Below, in pieces: positions 32,694 through 44,400 of a DNA stretch of 47,085 nt. The DNA is taken from positions 705,302-752,386 of the forward strand of contig BDGG01000002.1 of NCBI GenBank assembly GCA_001949185.1. Direction: 5' to 3'. The notes beneath the pieces are model-generated. The model ran no database searches, had not been told where the DNA came from, and worked only from the letters and a program-made list of their open reading frames with translations. The DNA is from Ramazzottius varieornatus (taxonomy: Eukaryota > Tardigrada > Eutardigrada > Parachela > Ramazzottiidae). The stretch's first letter is position 1; the number at the start of each line of letters is the position of its first letter. Position numbers and translations under genes: made by a program.

Positions 32694-34655
32694 ATGTACT
32701 CCGTCAATCCCTTGAACGTGCTCCTGGAAGAGGAATACAAACTCCGGTATCAACCGGACGATGCGCCAAGTGAAGCGGACAAGCAGCTGAAAGACCTTAT
32801 CAAAGGTAGGTATTTTTCCGAAGGTTCAGTGCAGAAGTAAGAGGTTTTGTTTCACCGGATTGTTGGAATATTCTAGATCTTAGTGACATCAAAATTGCTC
32901 GAAGCGACAGTCCTGTGCTGGAGGTTGAAGAGGACTTGCAAGGGGACCTACAGCTCGACGGGCTAACGTTCGACGACTTTGAAAAGACAGCGGGTGATGC
33001 TAACCTGTTGAACGGTAGTGCCGAACGTTATTTCTTCGAAGATGATCGCTTGAACGAGCCCGTTACAAGTGACACTGAACCTTCGTCCCACGAAATATTT
33101 GTTCCGCGACTCCCAGATCGAAGAGTTCCGTCAAGCCAAGCTGTCAATCTTGACTACCAGAAACGTGCTGTTGATTACTGGTGTAACGCTACAGCAAAGA
33201 AACGGCGGAGCTTGTCTTCAGTCCGAATCCATTTCACAAAAGTTCGGGACGAACGACAGCTAAGAGACTGGAAGAAACAGCTAGCTGAAGGCGGATCCCG
33301 ATTCGACAAATTGAAAGTCATTCGCTTGGAGACAGCAAAGCAGTACTTCATGGCCAAGCAGAAGAGACAAGTAGCCAAGGATTTGGATCTTAAACGATGG
33401 GCGATAACCGCGAATGATGATGTGGATCTACCTGGTTTCACCGCTTCGCCGCACTGGGTGTCAAAATTCAAACGGTAATTGATATCGTGCAAGAATTTAC
33501 TTATCGATTTAACGAAGGCAAATCTTCTGTATTTGAACGTCGGCAAACGATTTCACCTGAATCGTTAGATCAAGTAGCGCACGTTACCGTACTCAATAAG
33601 TGACAGCGGCGCCACTTGAAAAAACGACCTTTTCCAATTTGCTGGCAGTGTTCCGATGACATTTATGCTAGTTTGGCAGGTACTACGGAATAGTTGATCG
33701 AAAGATAACGAAGTTCTTCACAAAGAAGTCCCTCGAAGCAGCTCCCCAAGTCAAGCAAAGTGCAGAAGAGTGTGTTGCGCTGGTCAGATCCAGAATAGCG
33801 GAGCACGGATTGGACTGTCTTTGGAACACGGATCAGTCAGGATTTGAATATGAGGTGAGGCCCGGGAGAACTTTGAAGCAGAAAGGCGTGAAACACGTCG
33901 AGGCTATAACCCAGTCCGAAAATTCCATGACTCATTCCTATACTGTCATGATGACAATCTCTCCCGGCACACGAAAGTTTCATCCTATTTTGTTCATCAC
34001 CCTGAAAGAAGAAAAAGGAGTCTTAGGCCCAATCGTGTCGAAAACGATGTTCAAAGCTGATAACCTGTACATCACTGCGTCGACATCGGGAAAAACGACG
34101 AAGAAGCTCTACCTCAAATGGTCCGAAAATGTGTTGTTTCCGCATATGGAAGACCGCTGTATCCTTCTGGCTGACTCCTGGAAGACGTTCGCCGATCAGG
34201 ACGCTGTTATCGAACTCAAGCCCGAAGAGCTGCAGTACGAGATGATCACCATACCTCCCAAAGTGACTGGTAGTATCCAGCCGTTGGATGTTCTGTGCTT
34301 CCGGATGTACAAGGGATGTTTCAAAAAGATCTCAAATTTCGTGTTTGTTAATGATGTTCCTGTACATGTCCATCATAGGGACGTAATCCTAAAACTTCAT
34401 TCCTTACTGTATCAGCAGTTTCAGTCACCCAGATTCGAGAACCTAATTGTACGTGCCTGGTTCAAGTCGGGATATACGGATGAACGGGTACAGTATGTGA
34501 ACCCCGCAAGCTTCATGTTCAAGAAGCTGAATGGCCGCTGCATTCATAATAACTGTAAGAATACTGTCCTTCTGGTCTGTGGGTGGTGCAAAGGTCGCCT
34601 CTGTTTTCACCATTTCTATGATGTTCATCATTTCTGTACCATCTACCTGCCTTAA
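32694..34655 (+). CDS. Intact CENP-B/DDE_1-type transposase
   Basis: This is the transposase of the element above. Three exons: 32694-32805, 32877-33474 and 33680-34655. The total is 1686 nt with all phases consistent, giving 561 residues and no internal stop. The middle part has a CENP-B-like helix-turn-helix DNA-binding region (KRWAITANDDVDLPGFTASP, then WVSKFKRYYGIVDRKITKF). The catalytic core follows: WNTDQSGFEYEVRPGRTLKQ (first Asp), CILLADSWKTFAD (second Asp) and TGSIQPLDVLCF (third Asp). This is the DDD-type arrangement of pogo-related enzymes. The C-terminus adds a Cys/His cluster (CIHNNCKNTVLLVCGWCKGR) that could bind zinc. Intron 2 holds one unit of the hairpin family. A host-adopted gene is an alternative, but the flanking inverted ends argue for a live or very recently live transposon. 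Confidence 0.88.
33550..33645. repeat. Single hairpin unit inside the transposase intron
   Basis: One palindrome at about 33563-33622, left arm caagtagcgcacg and right arm ggcgccacttgaaaa, followed by gaccttttccaatttg. It lies in intron 2 of the transposase and thus inside the young transposon. Confidence 0.7.
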
Positions 34656-34882
34656 TGTTTTTTTGAATTTTCCACTAGATATCTTTACGAGGACGGAAGT
34701 AACAGGTTAACTTGTAGCGCCACCTGTGTTGGAATTTTGACGTAACTTCCGGTTCCTGCAGTTTATTCCAGGAACGGAAATATGACCAGGTTTCCGGCTC
34801 AGACTATAGAGAAAACTCTTCTCCATCCACCTGTGATGTCGGTTTGAGGATCAGAGGCGGCGGATTGGAAAAATCCCCTCGT

Positions 34883-35722
34883 CAGAAGTCACAAACGAAG
34901 TCCGAAGCGTTGACGAGGTGGCGTCACTTGCACGAACGACGATATATTATGGGCCAGTAAAAATTACGGGCCAGGCGGGAAAGACGGCAAATTCACAATG
35001 TGCATGGAAGTCAGAATCAGAAATCGGATAAATGACGTAACGCAGTAAAATTCAACCGTAGAAAATCGTGATGGACAGTAGCCATCAGCTGATCAGCTGT
35101 TTTATTCTGACGCTTCAACGCTGCTGTCTACTTTCTCCCGGAGAAGCCTTGGACTAATTTGAACTGTTGAAGGTATACGTGTTCCGGTAAAATGGAGATC
35201 TAACTGCTTTAATAAATATGGCAAGGTTTAGCTCTTCGGCCCAATATCCAGCACGTACGTACAGCAGTCCAGCCTTCGATGTTGGTCTTACTTGTAGCAA
35301 GAAATACCTGCCCGTGCTGCCGTAGCGAAAAGGCCTGGCCAGTACTTTTTACTGGCTGATAATATCTCGTCGTGCGTGTACAGCACATGTAGGGACTAGC
35401 GGTGAAAAGCATGATCTTTCCTCGACTGATATTCACTTCACTTCTGTCCTGTATCGTTTTCGTTTTTATTGATACAGGCAGTTGCTAGAATTCCAAACGT
35501 TTTACTTTGAAAGTTCATCGACACGTATTTCAGGAAGAAGTGTGATGTGAAGTACGATACATAAATGGCGTAACCTGAATGTTAGGAACAAATGAAGAAA
35601 CGGCAGAAGCAACCGATGGATCCAACTTGATAAAGTATAGTTCAAAGTGCAGGTTGTATCACACGAAGCAGGCGCATGCCACATCCGGTTGATCGAGAAA
35701 TTGCAAGCTGAGGTTTAGTCCC
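34883..35722. other. Intergenic, no supported gene
   Basis: No coding region is supported. The palindrome atcagctgatcagctg is near 35085. A 75-codon minus-strand frame near 35209-35436 is unremarkable. The right end should hold the 3' untranslated region of the small secreted protein. Confidence 0.5.
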
Positions 35723-36388
35723 TTAGCTCTTGGCTTGGACTATGACGGGTTGGACGATGGGTTTGCAACATCTCAGCTTGTACCCGCTCCAGCAGCAAGC
35801 GCCATCTCCGCAGGCACTCTTTTCCATCTCGTTCTCACCAGACTCGCATCCCATCTGACAGAATGGGGCCGTTCCCACCTGAAAGTGCCATTTCACAATA
35901 CGTTTCGGCCCCGAAGAAAATCTCGAAGCTCGGCATACAAACTTGATACGATTGTCCCCCCCGCCCAACTGGCGCACTTTCTCGGTCTTATAGGCCGAAA
36001 GCGTGCGCCAGTCGGAAAGCAATCTTGCTCAGTTTAATTGTTTCCTCAAGTGACGCACGCTTTCAGCCGAAAGCGTGCACCACTTGAGAAAAACGATCTC
36101 ATGAGTTTGACGGTTTTTCCAAGTAGCGTACTTTCCTCGTGTTTGTTGCCTGAACGAGTGCGTCACTTGAGAAAACGATCTGGTCGAATGTGATTGCCGT
36201 GGCCACACTTTGACCAAGACACTGAGTTCGCTTTCTGGTCGAAGGAAAGGCAATTCAGAGCTGAAACTTACCCATCGGCAAGTTTGTCCACTGGCCGCTG
36301 CAGCCGCCGCTGCAAGTAAATCGGCCGATTCGCACTGAAGAGCCAGCATGGCGACAACGAGAATAATTCCGGCCTTGACGTAATGCAT
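35723..36388 (-). CDS. Small secreted eight-cysteine protein
   Basis: This is a 90-residue precursor from two exons, 36272-36388 and 35723-35878, joined in phase 0 (273 nt). The N-terminus MHYVKAGIILVVAMLALQCE is a clear signal peptide, followed by an unusual run of seven Ala. The mature part has eight cysteines, at 37, 46, 50, 62, 67, 68, 76 and 77. Its core reads CRWVGTAPFCQMGC and then CGDGACCWSGYKLRCCKP. The pattern C-R-W-x-G-T-A-P-F-C with a later CC pair and terminal CC recurs in small secreted proteins of invertebrates and fungi, whose function I do not know. Four disulfides are likely. A strong TATA box suggests high or tissue-specific expression. The intron carries a triple hairpin array. 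A defence or matrix role is only a guess. Confidence 0.82.
35925..36195. repeat. Hairpin array, three units (secreted-protein intron)
   Basis: Units lie at about 35963-36020, 36039-36092 and 36116-36175. The second has a very short loop (gctttcagccgaaagc), so it is nearly a perfect hairpin. The array fills most of the 393-base intron. Confidence 0.82.
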
Positions 36389-36466
36389 TGTAAAGGGGTT
36401 TTGGGGAATCGTAAAAGGGAAGCTCTATCGAGAAAGTTGAAACTGGTGGCGAGTTAAAGCCGTTGT

Positions 36467-36478
36467 TTATAAATATAG
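36467..36478 (-). promoter_or_regulatory. TATA box of the secreted-protein gene
   Basis: The minus strand reads TATATTTATAAA about 80-90 bases before the ATG, which fits a short leader. Confidence 0.55.
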
Positions 36479-36479
36479 C

Positions 36480-37120
36480 ATGCAATGCGGAAGTGAGAAA
36501 TGCGAAACTGAAGTGCTTTGAAGGATGTGGAACGGAGTACCGTGAGACTTTCTGCCGGTTTTTGTCGTCTGGCGGTGTTGGTAGGGTAGTTGGACTTTAG
36601 CCTGTGGGCAGTGCTATTCGTGGCTACTTCGCGGCTGAGTCACTATTATGCAGGCTTGGCTGCCTTTCCACGGGTAAATGTTTACGCGCTGTTTCCGAAA
36701 TTTGTGGAAATGAACTGGGTGAGCACATCAGCAACCGCGGTCTACACGGGTAGCATGGCAAAGGGCTTATCAACAATCGCTGATCTTTGTCACTTCCACA
36801 GGAGAGCAGCTTGACCATCTGTTCTACAGTAGTTCAGCAACGTGGCGCCAAAGGTTATTTTTGCAGCGACGGGAGCGATGAAAAATCTGGATGGGATCCG
36901 GGCGAATAATTACAACCTCGACAAAACCGCTCTTCGAAGTGGCGCATGCTTTCACCTGGTACGGCCGAAAATGTGCGCCACTTGAGCAGACATACAAACT
37001 CGACAAAATCGCTTTTCGAAGTGCGGCACGGTGCCAACCAGTAATACCGAGGATGTGCGTCAGTTGGGAAAACAATCATGTCGAGCTTATTTGCTGAACT
37101 TCCATACGCTCCGTTCAAAG
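36480..37120. other. Intergenic, with a hairpin array
   Basis: No supported gene. Open frames on both strands near 36590-36820 overlap each other and have no family resemblance. Confidence 0.45.
36895..37095. repeat. Hairpin array, two units, intergenic
   Basis: Units lie at about 36932-36986 and 37015-37073. The linker between them reads catacaaactcgacaaaatc. The right side ends aaacaatcatgtcgagctta, the family terminus. Confidence 0.78.
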
Positions 37121-37464
37121 TACGAGGTAAACTCCACAATTCGGGCGGGCCAATTTTCCCATCATAATTCGGGCGGCGCGAAAAGTTGATACCTTATTCA
37201 CTATGCTGTATTGATTGATCATCGTGCATCGGTTGATACAACACTTGCCTTTTCAACATTGAGCAGACCCCTCTTCCTCTCACCGCTGACTCCTCAACTT
37301 CGTGACGTCTTCCTATCTCTAGAACTATCACGAGAGATAGAAGAGTGTCTGTTCTGGCCCGGCGAACAAAAACTAGAGGATTTGGAGCAGAAAGAGCAGA
37401 GATACAGACCGCCCGAATTGTGATGGGAAATTCGGTCCGACCGAGTTGTGGAGTTTACCTCGTA
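37121..37464. repeat. 340-bp inverted-repeat element with TA borders
   Basis: Inverted ends 37123-37177 and 37404-37462 start CGAGGTAAACTCCACAA and contain aattcgggcgg. TA flanks each side (37121-37122 and 37463-37464). The interior has no transposase. A 70-codon frame inside (MIDHRASVDTTL) has no support as a gene. Confidence 0.75.
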
Positions 37465-38418
37465 AAGGAAGTTGGCAGCACCGTTGAACATCGATTCTAT
37501 CATTGAACAAAAAGAAAACATAATTGCACTCTGAACAAGTGTATGACGTGTCCATGCCGATGGCAGCTTGAGACATTCGAGCACTCCAACCCTGAAAACA
37601 GTTCGCTGGCGTTTTTTTCAGCGCTGACTGGATTCTCCGTGGCGCACTTAATCACAACGAAAACCTTATGACGAGGCAACCGTTGTGTGCACTTTTGGTC
37701 CTCAAACTTCCGCTTCTGAACTTTTGCGACAGCATTTCTTCCTGATGCTGTCTTGAAGACGCGAGAAAGTCCTTCACGTTTTGCCTTGACTGCACAATCA
37801 ATTTCTTCAGTCGAAACCCACGACCTAGCTAGGCTAGAAACCCATCAGCTGTGCTGTAGTAGGCTTGAATACGTCCAATATATACGTTGTGTCGTGGTCT
37901 TGATAAAGTTGTGGGTCGAAGAAAGAGAGAGCCACTCCGTTAGTCAGCGCAGTCAGCACTGAACCTGATCATCAGGAAGCCCTTGTATGATAACACGCGC
38001 AGGCCAGCCTCAACGAGCGAGCACCGGTACGTCGCGGTGATGTCAACGCGGTTGGCTGTTGTTCGCCGTCGGCTACTGGAGCACCTCTAGATCTACCGTC
38101 AGGCACCACACTGGGCTCTTGTATGATCGCAATCCGGATGTACACGCGCGTGGATCCTCGTTCAGGTTTCTGCGACGGCTATTTTCGATTACACACTGTA
38201 CCAGCTACCGTTATTAAACCATCCCCACATACCGGCCATACCGGCCACTTGCGTAAAACCCTCTTACTCTCTATCCGTCGAATTCCGCTAGACTAAATAT
38301 TGTCATCTGTTTGACGGCATTCCACCAGCTCTGTTCCTGGTTGTGCTGTATTTTTCTAAGAATTTTTCATCTGACCATGGCGACGACTTGAACGATAGTG
38401 GCGGAAGAGGAGCCGGAT
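37465..38418. other. Intergenic, upstream of chitin synthase
   Basis: No supported coding region. The chitin synthase promoter and leader should lie here. I see no convincing TATA box near the first exon. Confidence 0.45.
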
Positions 38419-41400
38419 ATGTCGCGTCGAGAGCCGGGACATATGCGAGAGCTCTTTCGGAAGAAGAGTCAGCGCGACTGGAACCGCATCCGCAACAACC
38501 TAGTCCGGCGCTCCAGGAAGCAACGACCTGGTGATGGACGGCCTGGTGCCGCTGTTGGTATAGAGGATAACCCACCAGGAAATGGCCAACATGTTAACGA
38601 CGCCTACAATGACGCTGGAATACACGTAAGCTACCTACTGCTCCCACTCCTTTATGCTTTTCCTAGGTTTTTTTCTCAAAATTTAAACATCGGGCGCAAA
38701 TAAGAAATTCAAGAATTTCCGGTCAACTCATACCGTCAGGTCAACAGTCTCATCTCAGTGGTCTCACATTTTTCCTATCGGTACAACCGTAGTGCAACGG
38801 AATCCCAAGTTCTTTACCACCCGCCATATCGGCATTTGTTTACGAAATTTTCTTGATAACCCCAGCTTTAACTGCACTGAAATCGTGCGGTCATTACCTG
38901 GGAGCTCGGCAAACAAACTGGACAAGATCGTTTTGCCAAGTGGCGCACGTGTACAGCTAATGGCACTGGACACATGCGCAGGCAAGATCGGCAAGTTCGT
39001 TTTTCCATGTGGCGCGCGCTTCCAGTGTTGTTAGCTGAAAGCAAGCGCCTTTCTGGAAAAATGGGCTTGTCGTCTTCCACTTCTGGGAACGCCGGAGTCC
39101 CGCGAAAGCAGTTTGGAGGATTAATGTGAGCCTGTTCTTGAGGACCGGGGGTATAAGACGTCCGTGTAACCTTGAAGATCTCCACTGGGTTTACGGCGCC
39201 TCTCTAGCGTGTGGATGCGATTGCATAATGGCAGCTCAGTAACGCGTTGTGAATGTGTGTATGGTTGGCGAGTGTTGAGATGGGGTCTTGTACTCAACGT
39301 ATACGGCAGTTACGTGATGGAGGAGTAAAGTAAACAGACGCGAACTTGATTGACCAGGCCGATCTTGAGGAGCTCATGCCCGCCAGCTTAACCGTTCAAC
39401 AAGCTGTCTGTTCGCGTCATCGCCATCTTCCCGATCCCGCTTAATGATTCAAGCTCATCATGAGCATCTCTGCCAACGTTGCATCGACAAAGCTGCGTGA
39501 CAGTCGGGCAGGAGTTGACCAGAACGGCCAGTCCACGCACCAAGCAGAGTAGAGCACTTGGGTCTCGTGTGAAAGTGGACCTTCACAAGTAGTCGCAGTG
39601 GTTGACCAAAGTACTGTATTCTCCGTTAACATTTGTCCCATAACAAATTCATCAAAACTCTGTCACCATCAAATTCGGAATTTTGAATCTACAGTACTGC
39701 AGGCAAACAAATTTGGCAAGATCGTTGTTACAAGGGGCGCACTCGTCCAGCAAAACAACAAGAGAAGGTGCGCCACTTGGGCAAAACATTCAAACTCGAC
39801 AAGATCGTTTTTCTAAAGCGGCGCGCTATTTCAGCTAAAAGCAGTGAACAGCGCGCCAGTTTGAATAATAATTCCGGGATTTTGCGGGATATCGCCAGGA
39901 AACTCTTTTTTCCCAGCATTTTTTTCTCGTGTGTTATTTTCACAGTGAGTAACAAAAAGATTGATCATCACATCTAGCAAAAACGTTACAGTATGTCGAC
40001 GTCCTTGGTGTGCTGACAGCAGCAGAAATAAAACAAATAATGCAGATGAGTTCGCGACGTGAGGAGCGATGCGGGTCGCCTTAACGTGTAAATCTGGCCG
40101 AGATATATTCCACCGGAAATGCCGAACGGCAGTTTTTTCAACAATGCCCTACATTCCCTCCTGTCAAAAGCAACAATACCCTCACTGCCAAATATACCGA
40201 TCGATTTCATAACTACCCTTTATGTCCAAAACACCAACACTTCACTTTGACAATGGTCCGCCGTTCTGTATGGAGATTACGGTTGTCGCAACCCTTTCAC
40301 TACCGTCTCGTGTTAGGCACGGAAAGGTTTTCGTTACTCCTTCTAGTCAGTCATGTGCAACAACGGGAGCGCGCCAAGGCCGTTTCTTTAGGTGGCGCAC
40401 GATGATGGTGTTACAGACCGGGCGCGTGCGCCACTTTGAAAGAGCGACCCTTTCCAATTTGATCCTTCTTCTCTTAAATGGCGCAGGTTTTCGGTGGTAT
40501 CAGATGGCAGGTTGCGCCACTTCAAAAACCGATCTTGTCGAAATCGTCTGTCGAGCTCCCAAACAAAGACTTGAATAGCTGCAGAGCTTATGTTAGAATA
40601 TCCGAAAATGTAGAGAAGTCACCGAAGATCGAACGAGCTCGTCAGACATGTGAAATAGACGACACATGTCATACTGCTTGTCTGTTCCCAATATCAGCTT
40701 CAAGGAAGTATCCTTTTACATCACACACACGTTTCCGTAAAACAAGAATGCCAGTCATGAGATATTATCATATCTTGGTCGTCAAATAAACAATCTCGTT
40801 TCTGTCCGTTTGAACTAAAATATTGTCATGAGACGTCGCCGGACAAACTCGTTTACTCGGGTTGTCTGTTTCATTGACGGAGCACAAGAAATCTTCACCT
40901 TTCGAACACATCTAGAAGTGCACATTATTCTAGCGATTTCTTCTGTGTTATTTAGGATGAAGACAAAACTGGCAACTACAATCATCAGCGGAGCAGCGAT
41001 GTCGACCTGCATTCACAGTACGACACAGCCTCCGGCATGCACAATATGCGAACGACGGGACCGCTGGCCAACGGCGACCTCCCTGTGGAGGACAGTTCGG
41101 CGACCGGCATACATGCGGGTCGCGCAACGGAGAAGTAAGGTTTACATTGGATCAACAACACACCACACGTTCGTGGCGCGGCTACTCAAACACATCACCA
41201 AACTTTGCTGGTCAAGAGATGTCACTGCTGAATTAACCCGCAGGGCACTTTAGCGGTCAATTTCCTTCGCAATTAAAATTTTAATTATAAACTCCATGAG
41301 AATTTGATTGTCTGTCGGACAGTCACGCTGGATCAAAAGCTGGGCAAAGAAACGAACCGATCGTGTTATTGGTATTCAGCGGCGCTATTTCCCAGTTTTA

Positions 41401-44400
41401 TCATCTCACAGCGTGCGCCACTTGTAAAAGCAATCTTACCGAGCTCGATTCTTCTCACAATGGCGCATGTTCTGATTGTTGTTAGCTGACTATTTGCGTC
41501 ACTTCAGAGAACAATCTTGTCGAGTTTGACTGCTTTCTCAAGTGGCCCACATTCTCAGCACTACTGGCCAGAAACGTGGGCCACTTGGGATGACGATCTT
41601 GTGTGTTTTGTTGGCCGGCCTCCCATATCTAATTGTCAAGTTCATGAGAATGTCCTTGTCCGTTGGACAGTCAAACTGATCAACGTTGAACGCACACACC
41701 TTGTTCGTAGTGACATTCGCGGCTGGGATGTGTTCCGGTCAGTGCCAAACGCCGTCGAGAATACCCAACGCTCTTCGCAGTGCATCGAGGTTTCCCTCCA
41801 GATTCTCAAAGCTGCTGTCCATATCATCACCTTCCTTCTAGTCCTCATCTCCGCTGTGATATCCAAATCAGCTCTCCTACTCATGACGTCTCAAATGCAG
41901 CCGGGGAAGACCATTACTTCCTCATGCAAACGAGCAGGTCAATAAGAGTCGGCCAAACGCAAATAAAAAACTTGGTGCTAAAATCCTCACCCGCTATTTT
42001 CACGCAGGTACTTTTCCCCAACCGACGGCCGAGGCGGTCTTTTGGCGGTGGATACTCCTCTTTTCATACTGGGTTCCGCAGCTCTTCACCTTCCTTTCCT
42101 GTCTTCGGCACTTCTTCTTCAAGAAAAACAAACGCCCTCCCATCGGACTGTTTCTCATGGTATGAATCAAACGTATTATTAGAAAATTACCGTAATCCGC
42201 AGGTGGGTGTTAACCTCACACTAGAAGATATATCCACCTCTTAAGATATATCCATCTGACAAACATCTCAGATACTCCTAATATTTACTCTTGCTAGCAT
42301 TTCCAGTGGAGATAAAGTTTTACCAATTTTGATTATTGTTCTTGCATTTCCATTGTTTCCATAAAATTGTTTTTATTGACTTTTTTAGTTTTCTTTGTAT
42401 AATCTGTTTTCAGTGTGAAGATATTGTTCTCGCAGACTTTTATGATGGAGACTTTGCACACAATCGGTCTGGGCACCCTCTTCTTCCAAGTGCTGCCATC
42501 GCTGGACGCCGTCAAAGGCGCCATGCTGACCAACTGCCTGTGCATCGTCCCGGCCATCCTGCAGTTCTTCGCTCGTACCCGCAACGAGTCGCGTCGCTTG
42601 CTCAAGTTTATTCTCGACATGCTAGCCCTAGCCGCTCAAGTCTCCGGGGTCGTCCTGTGGCCCCTCGCTCTAGCCGACGTCAAGGACTTCTGGCTGTGGC
42701 CTCTGGCCTTCGTCCTGGCTTCCATCCCCTGGTGGGAGAACTACCTCTGTCGGGCCGACTCCTCTTTCGCCTTCGTCCGCGCACTGGCCACCCGCAAAGA
42801 ACGACTAAGAAGGTCGCGCTATGTCACCTACCTCTTCCTGTCCATATGGAAAGGCTTGGTCATGCTGGGGACTATGACAGTCTGGGGTCACTATACACTC
42901 GGTGCAGCGACTCTGTACAACTTCACAGCTACTCCATTCAAACATACAGTAATGCCAATCACCACCACGCTAAAGACGAATTTAGTGGGAAATACCACGA
43001 CCGCAGCGCCCTCTGCCAAACAGCAAACCAGCTTACTTTTCAGCTACATCTCTCTGTGGGTTTTCGTGGTGCAGGTCGTGGCCAGTTACGTCTGTTACCA
43101 GACGGCCAAGTTCGCCTGTAAGATTGGCATGCAGCGGTTCTCCTTCGCCTTCCCCTTGAGTCTGACGGTGCCGGTGGTGGTGTCGGTCTTGATCACCGTG
43201 TGTGGGGTCAGAGCGACGGATGGATGCTTCTTGACTAATATCCTCCCCGAGTCGGTGTACTGGACCTGCTTCCAGGGAGACGTCATACAGGACCTCTTCT
43301 TCAGGGATCAGACCTGGGTGTGGATATTGTGGCTCTTTTCACAAACGTGGATCACCCTGCATATATGGATGCCCAAAGCTGAACGACTGGCAAAAACTGA
43401 CCGGTAACTTTAACATCAAGATCGCTTTTGCAAGTGGCGGATGCTTTAAGCTAATATCGCTGAAGACGAGCGCCATTTGGGAAAGCAGTCAAAATCGACA
43501 AGATCGTTGTTCAAAGTGGCGCACGCTTTCGCCTAACAGCACTGTCAATGTGCGCCACTTGGAAAAAGGGTCTTCTCGAGTTTGGTTGTCGAGCTTCCAA
43601 ATGTATCGTAAGTTGAACGTCGCGTTTTCATTGCTTTTATGTTCCGAACACACATTGCTTTTTTCCTACAGGTTGTTTATTACTCCAATGTACGAAGGGT
43701 TGCTGGTGGATCAGTCGTTAGCGTTAAACCGAAGGATGGACGACGATCCGGACGTCAAAGTTGACGTAAGCGTTAGTTTCTCTCCTCTAGATCGGGCAGT
43801 GACTGCTGGTAGGGTAGCAGTTTGGATTGTAGGAGCTGGTGAAGAGGATAGAGGACAAGCCGGTCATCGGGGACGACATGTACGAAACACCGGGTGTCGA
43901 TAAGTTACGTCCCGGCGTGGACGACGCCGGTAAAGGCTTCGATTCGGTGACCAAGATCTTTGCTTGCGCCACCATGTGGCACGAAACCACGTCCGAAATG
44001 ATGCAAGTCCTCAAGTCCATCATGCGAATGGACGAAGACCAGTCGGCCCGACGCAACGCTCTGCAGTTCATCAGCGGCGTCGACCCTGACTACTACGAGT
44101 TCGAAGGTACCACCAGCTATCCTTAAATCCTCGACTAGTATAAAATTCAGAAACAGTCTTATTTGCCTTTTTGAGAACGGTATAAAAGGGGCACACTCTC
44201 TCAGCTAGTACCACCGGGAACGTGCGCCACTTGAAATAGCGATCAAGCTGGACAATGTACTTCCCCAAGTGACGCAGGCTTCCAGTCGATATCAGTGGAA
44301 AGTGCGCCACTTGGGAACATACTTTCTAGTTTGTTCACTTGCTGCTTGTGTTCGGAATTCCTGAGCTGTTTCTCTCCACATTAGGAAACGTTTTCATTTT

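Larger units (their letters stand above)
32382..34882 (+). mobile_element. DDE transposon with long, near-identical inverted ends
   Basis: The element is 2.5 kb. Its ends, 32382-32533 and 34733-34882, are inverted copies of about 150 bases that differ at only about four single bases plus one 2-base TA indel. Both start ACGAGGGGATTTTTCC, contain gacatcacaggtggatgg, and end at gttacgtcaaaatt on the inner side. The interior carries one complete transposase gene. Near-identity of the ends and the open frame indicate a recent insertion. I could not identify a target duplication with certainty, so the exact outer border could move by several bases. Confidence 0.88.

Noticed and set aside
32153-32740. 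A 195-codon minus-strand open frame
   Set aside because: It runs through the transposon's left inverted end and antisense to the transposase start, with no recognisable domain.
35925-36195. Regularly spaced palindromes that could be mistaken for a CRISPR array
   Set aside because: The setting is a eukaryotic intron, repeats are imperfect palindromes with degenerate copies, spacers are themselves conserved linkers, and the same units are dispersed over 20 other loci.
42336-43121. A 261-codon frame overlapping chitin synthase exon 5
   Set aside because: It is an out-of-frame shadow of the chitin synthase exon, which matches its family in the other frame.
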